Shown piece after piece: positions 58,849-64,000 of a DNA stretch of 64,000 nucleotides (its first letter is position 1; each line of letters opens with the position of its first letter). Position numbers and translations under genes: made by a program. Source of the stretch: Zhouia amylolytica (GTDB lineage Bacteria; Bacteroidota; Bacteroidia; Flavobacteriales; Flavobacteriaceae); the NCBI RefSeq assembly GCF_900116365.1, contig NZ_FPAG01000005.1, positions 272,478 through 336,477 on the forward strand, given 5' to 3'. The notes below the pieces were generated by a model. That model searched no databases. It was not told where the DNA came from and saw nothing but the letters and a program-made list of their open reading frames with translations.

Positions 58849-60975
58849 TTAATCTATCATAGATAGTTGTATACGTTTACGGTTCGCATCAACTTCAATT
58901 ACTTTAACCTCTACATGCTGATGAAGTTGTACAACACTGTTTACATCACTGATAAATTCGTTGGCAAGCTTAGAGATATGAACTAGTCCGCTTTCCTTTA
59001 TACCAATATCTACAAAACATCCGAAGTTGGTTATATTGTTGACAATACCCGGTACCTTCATGCCAACCTTAACATCATCAATAGTTTTTAATCCTGGGTC
59101 AAATTCAAAGACTTTGGCTTTTTTACGCGGATCACGTCCCGGTTTTTCCAATTCCTTAATGATGTCAGTAAGTGTAGGTAGTCCAACCGTATCACTGGTG
59201 TAATTTTCAAGTTCTATTTTTTGAATAAGCTCTTTATTCCCAATAAGATCGTCCAAAGAAACTTTTTGATCTTTGGCCATCTGCTCGACAATATTATAGC
59301 TTTCAGGGTGGACAGCTGAATTATCTAACGGATATTGAGCGTTTGAAATTCTCAAGAAAGCAGCACTTTGCTCAAAAGCTTTATTTCCAAGTCTTGGAAC
59401 TTTTAAAAGTTCTCTACGCGTGCTTATACCACCTGTTTCGGAGCGATACTTAACAATATTTTCCGCTAAACCAATGCCAATACCGGAAACATAACTTAGG
59501 AGAGGAGCAGAAGCTGTATTTACATTAACCCCTACACTGTTTACACAGCTCATTACTACCAGGTCAAGCTCTTCTTTGAGTTTGGTTTGATCTACATCGT
59601 GTTGGTATTGCCCAACTCCAATTGATTTTGGATCAATTTTAACCAGTTCAGCAAGGGGGTCAGCCAATCTCCGACCTATGGATACCGCACCTCTTACGGT
59701 AACGTCGTATGACGGGAATTCCTGACGAGCGATTTTTGAAGCCGAATATACCGAAGCTCCCGCTTCGTTAACTACAAATACCTGTAAATCTCTGTCAAAG
59801 CCGATTTTTTTTACAAAGGCCTCAGTTTCTCTTGAAGCTGTACCATTACCTATAGCGATGGCTTCAATGTTATATGCATTCACCAGCGATCTTATTTTTT
59901 TCATGGCTTGGGTAGTTTCCCGCTGAGGTGGATGTGGATAGATATTTTCATTATGTTTTAAATCGCCATTTTCATCCAGGCAAACCACTTTACAACCACT
60001 TTTAAAACCGGGGTCAATGGCCAGAATACGTTTTTCACCCAATGGGGCACCGAGTAACAATTGACGTAAGTTACTTGAAAAGACTTTAATTGCTGCTTCA
60101 TCAGCTTTGAGCTTAGCTTCTTTAAGAACTTCATTGGAAATCGCAGGATCGAGTAAACGTTTATAGGCATCTTCAATGGCAATGAAAACCTGATCAGTAC
60201 AACTATCAACATCGGTTTTAATAATAACACCATCGATGAGGTCTAAGGCCTCTTCCTTATCTACCTGAATTTTAACCCGTACAATACCTTCGTTTTCTGC
60301 ACGAAGCATAGCCAGTATTCGATGTGAGGGAGCTCTGTTTAGCGGTTCGCTCCATTCAAAGTATTGTTGGTACTTTTGAGCATCTTCATCTTCTTTTTTA
60401 TCCTTTACTACTTTGGTCTCTATAATAGCTTTTCTGGAATAAAGGCGACGTAGCTTGTTGCGCACCCATTCATTCTCATTAATCCATTCCGCAATAATAT
60501 CTCTGGCACCTTGTAAGGCTTCATTGCTGTTTTTTACTTGATCATTGATAAAGCGTTCAGCAGTTCCGGGAACATCGTCATCGTGTTGTTTCATGATGAT
60601 CTTAGCCAAAGGCTCCAGTCCTTTTTCCTTGGCAATAGATGCCTTCGTCTTCCGTTTCTTTTTATAAGGCAGGTAAAGATCCTCTAATAAAGTAATGTTT
60701 TCAGCTTGTTCTATTTTTTCTTTAAGGGCAGGAGTCAAAGCTTCCTGCTCCTCAATGGCTTTTAAAATAGTAAGTTTGCGTTTTTCAAGCTCTTCAAAAC
60801 CTTGCCTTAGCTTCGCAATGGTAGTAATCTGTACCTCGTCGAGATTTCCCGTCATTTCTTTTCTGTAGCGAGAAATAAACGGAATGGTGCTGTCTTCGTC
60901 AAGAAGTTTTAGTGTGTTGGCAACCCCTCTTTCCGGTAATTGTGAGTGTTTTAAAACATATGATAATAACTGCAT
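58849..60975 (-). CDS. tex: Tex family RNA-binding transcription accessory protein
   Basis: A 708-residue protein. N-terminal Tex domain (LLDEDSTIPFISRYRKEMTG), a YqgF-like nuclease fold (RILAIDPGFKSGCKVVCLD), helix-hairpin-helix motifs (YVSGIGIGLAENIVKY) and a C-terminal S1 RNA-binding domain (PGIVNNITNFGCFVDIGIKE). The family binds nucleic acid and affects transcription and toxin expression in other bacteria. All domains are intact. Confidence 0.96.
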   Translation of the reverse strand: MQLLSYVLKHSQLPERGVANTLKLLDEDSTIPFISRYRKEMTGNLDEVQITTIAKLRQGFEELEKRKLTILKAIEEQEALTPALKEKIEQAENITLLEDLYLPYKKKRKTKASIAKEKGLEPLAKIIMKQHDDDVPGTAERFINDQVKNSNEALQGARDIIAEWINENEWVRNKLRRLYSRKAIIETKVVKDKKEDEDAQKYQQYFEWSEPLNRAPSHRILAMLRAENEGIVRVKIQVDKEEALDLIDGVIIKTDVDSCTDQVFIAIEDAYKRLLDPAISNEVLKEAKLKADEAAIKVFSSNLRQLLLGAPLGEKRILAIDPGFKSGCKVVCLDENGDLKHNENIYPHPPQRETTQAMKKIRSLVNAYNIEAIAIGNGTASRETEAFVKKIGFDRDLQVFVVNEAGASVYSASKIARQEFPSYDVTVRGAVSIGRRLADPLAELVKIDPKSIGVGQYQHDVDQTKLKEELDLVVMSCVNSVGVNVNTASAPLLSYVSGIGIGLAENIVKYRSETGGISTRRELLKVPRLGNKAFEQSAAFLRISNAQYPLDNSAVHPESYNIVEQMAKDQKVSLDDLIGNKELIQKIELENYTSDTVGLPTLTDIIKELEKPGRDPRKKAKVFEFDPGLKTIDDVKVGMKVPGIVNNITNFGCFVDIGIKESGLVHISKLANEFISDVNSVVQLHQHVEVKVIEVDANRKRIQLSMID

Positions 60976-61143
60976 ATACGAACTTTTAATTTGTGAGGTC
61001 GTAGATAAATCCGATGGATTAATAAATAACCTTTAATTGGCACAAAAATGCTGAAATATTTAAACAAAACATAAAAGATTGTTTTAATAAATTATGGATT
61101 CTTTAGGGGTGAAAAAGTAAATCACAAACTTTTTTTAAACTAC

Positions 61144-61173
61144 TTGAACCTTCTGCCATATTTCTTAACTTTA
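61144..61173 (+). promoter_or_regulatory. candidate promoter of the glutathione peroxidase gene
   Basis: TTG at 61144-61146, 19-base spacer, TAACTTTA at 61166-61173 (seven of eight positions of TAnnTTTG). It places the transcription start near 61180, just before the ATG at 61192. Confidence 0.45.
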
Positions 61174-61191
61174 AGGAAAAATATAAAAGGT

Positions 61192-61785
61192 ATGAAAAGA
61201 TTAGTTTTGATCATAGCTATGATAGCTATAGTAAGTTGTAAATCAAATGATAAACAAAAAGAAAACGTTGCGGAGGCAACAGATACTAAAGAACAAACGA
61301 TGCAAAAACAAGATATTTATCAGTTTAAAGTAGAAGATTTATATGGGGAGCCCTTTGATTTTGCTTCTCTAAAAGGAAAAAAAATAATGGTAGTGAACAC
61401 TGCTAGTGAATGTGGTCTGACCCCACAATATGAAAACCTTCAGGAGTTGTATGACACCTATAAAAACAACAATTTTGTTATCGTAGGTTTTCCGGCAAAT
61501 AACTTCGGAGGACAAGAACCAGGATCTAACGAAGAAATTGCATCCTTTTGTAAGGAGAATTATGGTGTAACCTTTCCAATGATGACTAAAATATCGGTTA
61601 AAGGTGAAGATATGCATCCTATATATCAGTTCTTAACCCAGAAATCTAAAAATGGTTTAAAAGATTCAGAAGTGCAGTGGAACTTCCAAAAATATCTGAT
61701 TGATGAAGAAGGACATCTGGTAGAGGTGATTGAACCGAAAACACTCCCTATCGATGAAAAGATCACAGATTGGATCAAAGGGTAA
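61192..61785 (+). CDS. glutathione peroxidase-like lipoprotein
   Basis: A 197-residue thiol peroxidase. Lipoprotein signal MKRLVLIIAMIAIVSC with Cys16 as lipid site; catalytic Cys74 in NTASECGLTPQY, Gln108 in FGGQEP, Trp163 and Asn164 in VQWNFQKYL complete the tetrad. Cysteine replaces the selenocysteine of animal enzymes, so it likely uses thioredoxin. Being periplasmic or surface-anchored, it would remove peroxides outside the cytoplasm. The start is set at 61192 by the signal peptide and promoter. Confidence 0.92.
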   Translation: MKRLVLIIAMIAIVSCKSNDKQKENVAEATDTKEQTMQKQDIYQFKVEDLYGEPFDFASLKGKKIMVVNTASECGLTPQYENLQELYDTYKNNNFVIVGFPANNFGGQEPGSNEEIASFCKENYGVTFPMMTKISVKGEDMHPIYQFLTQKSKNGLKDSEVQWNFQKYLIDEEGHLVEVIEPKTLPIDEKITDWIKG

Positions 61786-61864
61786 TAGGTTAATAACAGA
61801 ATAAAATCATTGAAGCCCTCTACTGTACAACAAGATTACTTGATCACAGGATAATATAAACTAC

Positions 61865-63034
61865 ATGAAATCAAAAAACTTAAAGCTAAACACGATATGT
61901 GTCCATACAGGAGAAATAAAGGATGAACAGTTCAAAGGAGCTATTTCCCCTTTATATATGAGTACGTCATATGCATATGAGAATATGGATATAAAGCAAT
62001 ACCCTCGTAATTTTAATACTCCTAACCAAAGGGCACTGTCAAAGAAAATAGCGGCTTTAGAACATGCTGAGGATGCTATAATTTTTAGTAGTGGAATGGC
62101 AGCTATCAGCACCTCGCTGTTTGCATTCCTTAAAAAAGGAGATCACATTGTAATGCAAAAGCAATTATATGGAGGTACCCATAATCTTATTGTTAAGGAA
62201 TTTGATAAGTTTGGTATTGAGTATTCTTTTACTTCAGGCTCGGAGGAGCAGGATTTTAAGAATGCCATTCAGCCCAATACTAAGGTGATTTATATAGAAA
62301 CGCCTTCCAACCCGTTACTTTCTGTAGTAGATATCAAAATGGTCGCCTCATTGGCTAAAAAATACAATTTGATTTCTATGATCGATAATACATTTGCGAG
62401 TCCGGTGAATCAAAATCCAATTGACTTTGGTATTGATATTGTTATACATAGTGCCACGAAGTATTTAGGGGGGCATAGTGATATTCTTGCAGGAGCAGTT
62501 TGTGCCTCTTCGGAACATATAGCACAGATTCATGGGGTTGCTATTAATTTCGGAGGAACACTTAGCGATTTTACTGTTTGGCTTTTGGAACGAAGTATCA
62601 AAACCTTAGGGATTCGTGTAAAAGCTCAAAACAGAAATGCCAAGCAGATTGCAAAACATCTTAAAAAGTTACCTGATATTACGAAGGTATATTACCCGGG
62701 GCTCAAGTCACATCCGGGGTATGAATTAGCTAAAGAACAGATGAAAGGTTTCGGTGGAATGATGTCTTTTGAATTGTCTCAAGATATAGATCCGGTTGCT
62801 TTTGTTAAAAAGTTAAAGCTGATTAAGCCTTCCATGAGCCTTGCGGGTGTTGAAAGTACTATTGTGTCGCCTACAAAAACGTCTCATGCGTTATTAAGTG
62901 CTGAAGAGCGCATGGCTCAAGGTGTTTCTGATCGCCTGTTGCGATTTTCCGTAGGGATAGAGCATCGGGATGATATTATAGCAGATATAGAAAACGCCAT
63001 TGCTAAGGTGAAAAAACAAACAGTTACTACTTAA
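61865..63034 (+). CDS. PLP-dependent trans-sulfuration enzyme (cystathionine gamma-synthase/methionine gamma-lyase type)
   Basis: A 389-residue Cys/Met-metabolism enzyme. PLP lysine Lys199 lies in HSATKYLGGHSDILAG; FSSGMAAISTSL and YIETPSNPLLSVVDI are family motifs, and SLAGVESTIVSPTKTSHALL is near the substrate site. Exact reaction (gamma-synthase, gamma-lyase or beta-lyase) cannot be told from sequence. The bacillithiol gene bshB1 follows 12 bases downstream, suggesting a joint role in thiol metabolism. Confidence 0.9.
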   Translation: MKSKNLKLNTICVHTGEIKDEQFKGAISPLYMSTSYAYENMDIKQYPRNFNTPNQRALSKKIAALEHAEDAIIFSSGMAAISTSLFAFLKKGDHIVMQKQLYGGTHNLIVKEFDKFGIEYSFTSGSEEQDFKNAIQPNTKVIYIETPSNPLLSVVDIKMVASLAKKYNLISMIDNTFASPVNQNPIDFGIDIVIHSATKYLGGHSDILAGAVCASSEHIAQIHGVAINFGGTLSDFTVWLLERSIKTLGIRVKAQNRNAKQIAKHLKKLPDITKVYYPGLKSHPGYELAKEQMKGFGGMMSFELSQDIDPVAFVKKLKLIKPSMSLAGVESTIVSPTKTSHALLSAEERMAQGVSDRLLRFSVGIEHRDDIIADIENAIAKVKKQTVTT

Positions 63035-63046
63035 TTATAAACAATA

Positions 63047-63769
63047 ATGAAATTAGACATACTGGCATTCGGTAGCCATCCTGATGATGTTGAATTAGGG
63101 TGTGGAGCAACCATTGCAAAAGAAATAGCCTCAGGGAAAAAAGTGGGTATCGTTGATTTAACCAGAGGAGAATTAGGAACACGGGGTACCGCCGAGATCA
63201 GGGATAAAGAAGCTGCTGCTTCCGCCAGAATATTAGGAGCTGTAGTTAGAGAGAATATGGAATTTGCTGATGGATTCTTTGTAAACGACAAAGATCATCA
63301 ATTAGAAATCATTAAAATGATTCGAAAATACCGTCCGGAAATCGTTTTGTGTAATGCTGTGGATGACAGGCATATTGATCATGGTAAAGGGAGTAAGCTT
63401 GTAAGTGACGCTTGCTTTTTAAGTGGTCTAAGAAAAATTGATACTAAATTTGATGGTGATGATGAATGGCAGGACGCATGGCGACCAAAACATGTTTATC
63501 ACTATATCCAATGGAAAAATTTAAAGCCCGATTTTGTGGTTGATGTTTCAGGTTTTATCGGTACAAAAATAGCCGCTATAGAAGCTTATGCCTCTCAATT
63601 TTTCGACCCGGAGAGTGATGAGCCGCAAACGCCAATAAGTAGTTCAAACTTTTTTGATAGCGTTAATTACCGCGCAAGAGACCTGGGAAGGCTCATTGGC
63701 GTTGAACATGCCGAAGGTTTTACTGTTGAGAGATATTTGGCAGTCAATAGTTTAAGTGATTTAGTGTAA
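63047..63769 (+). CDS. bshB1: bacillithiol biosynthesis deacetylase BshB1
   Basis: A 240-residue zinc-dependent PIG-L deacetylase that removes the acetyl group from GlcNAc-malate to give GlcN-malate in bacillithiol synthesis. FGSHPDDVELGCG gives His11 and Asp14, and VDDRHIDHGKG gives His112 as zinc ligands; the GELGTRGTAEIRDKEA segment is characteristic of BshB1. Same operon as the trans-sulfuration gene, 12 bases apart. Confidence 0.95.
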   Translation: MKLDILAFGSHPDDVELGCGATIAKEIASGKKVGIVDLTRGELGTRGTAEIRDKEAAASARILGAVVRENMEFADGFFVNDKDHQLEIIKMIRKYRPEIVLCNAVDDRHIDHGKGSKLVSDACFLSGLRKIDTKFDGDDEWQDAWRPKHVYHYIQWKNLKPDFVVDVSGFIGTKIAAIEAYASQFFDPESDEPQTPISSSNFFDSVNYRARDLGRLIGVEHAEGFTVERYLAVNSLSDLV

Positions 63770-63787
63770 ATTTTTATAAAAAAACCT

Positions 63788-63817
63788 TTTGTAAAATCGG
63801 ATAATATTATACATTTG
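63788..63817 (+). promoter_or_regulatory. promoter of tRNA-His
   Basis: TTTG (63788-63791), 18-base spacer, TACATTTG (63810-63817): both exact matches to the Bacteroidota promoter, about 16 bases before the tRNA. Confidence 0.75.
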
Positions 63818-63833
63818 CATCCGCAATAAAGAC

Positions 63834-63908
63834 GGTGGTTGTAGCTCAGCTGGTTAGAGCGCTGGATTGTGGTTCCAGAGGTCGCCGGTTCGAACCCGGT
63901 CTTCCACC
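63834..63908 (+). tRNA. tRNA-His (anticodon GTG)
   Basis: A full cloverleaf: D arm GCTC/GAGC, anticodon stem CTGGA/TCCAG with loop TTGTGGT (anticodon GTG), T arm GCCGG/CCGGT with loop TTCGAAC. The extra G at -1 (63834) facing C73 (63908), the hallmark of tRNA-His, is encoded. CCA is not encoded. The acceptor stem has two U-U mismatches (5:68 and 6:67). Confidence 0.95.
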
Positions 63909-63913
63909 CGATA

Positions 63914-63945
63914 AAGCCTTCAAAGTTTTCTTTGAAGGCTTTTTT
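63914..63945 (+). terminator. terminator of tRNA-His
   Basis: A 12-base-pair perfect stem (63914-63925 with 63930-63941), TTTT loop, then a T-run. Confidence 0.93.
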
Positions 63946-64000
63946 CTTTTAAGCCCGGAAGAAACATCTTGTTTCGGACGGGATAAAAAGAAAAAAGACT

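Overview
The window is a chromosomal segment of a member of the Bacteroidota, most likely a marine Flavobacteriaceae species. Support: an AT-rich base composition; start codons without Shine-Dalgarno sequences; promoters of the TTTG / TAnnTTTG type; a SusC/SusD pair with a FecR anti-sigma factor; Bacteroidota families (DUF493, DUF4290, DUF4834, DUF2911, DUF5777); a fused ResB-CcsA cytochrome c maturation protein; and a bacillithiol deacetylase (BshB1). No IS element, prophage, CRISPR array, rRNA or clear pseudogene was seen. Genes are densely packed on both strands in short operons.

Layout. 0-8.6 kb: core genes (partial yqgE, hup, fmt, recQ, an AAA_28 ATPase, DUF493, DUF4290-murA, photolyase with an SRPBCC protein). 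8.7-19 kb: a DUF2911 protein, an acetyltransferase-like protein, an outer-membrane protein, then DUF4834 - YfhO - glycosyltransferase - flippase (an envelope glycan module), and a secreted Tyr/Arg-rich protein. 19.2-25.1 kb: a complete four-step trans-4-hydroxy-L-proline catabolic operon with a convergent AraC regulator. 25.1-30.2 kb: uvrA, an ECF sigma factor with a 47-residue small protein, a cysteine-free endonuclease III, and bcp. 30.3-35.7 kb: an operon of a large PIG-L deacetylase, a 33-residue membrane peptide, a sodium:solute symporter and a Gfo/Idh/MocA dehydrogenase. 35.7-38.1 kb: MscS-like channel, Maf, KdsC-like phosphatase, DUF2520 protein. 38.3-42.2 kb: a small protein with repeated His-x-His motifs, divergent from the ResB-CcsA fusion gene. 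42.3-50.3 kb: a SusC/D locus (FecR, SusC with STN domain, SusD, secreted EEP-family phosphoesterase) whose ECF sigma gene lies at the 3' end. 50.6-55 kb: an orphan TPR/LytS-type histidine kinase and two MFS carriers. 55.1-64 kb: YceI / cytochrome c / DUF5777 module, MATE transporter, tex, glutathione peroxidase, a trans-sulfuration enzyme, bshB1 and tRNA-His.

How the genes work together. The hydroxyproline operon would convert trans-4-hydroxy-L-proline to 2-oxoglutarate by epimerase, D-hydroxyproline dehydrogenase, deaminase and semialdehyde dehydrogenase. The SusC/D locus has the parts of a trans-envelope FecI/FecR-like signalling circuit. The PIG-L operon looks like periplasmic deacetylation or hydrolysis coupled to uptake and oxidation of a sugar-like product; its substrate cannot be read from the sequence.

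I did not find a clearly new defence or mobile system. The best leads are the two unannotated small proteins (28821-28964 and 32988-33089), the Fe-S-less Nth, the long hairpin covering the sigma factor start, the Tyr/Arg-rich secreted protein, the HxH protein beside CcsBA, the permuted SusC/D locus and several unexplained DNA repeats.
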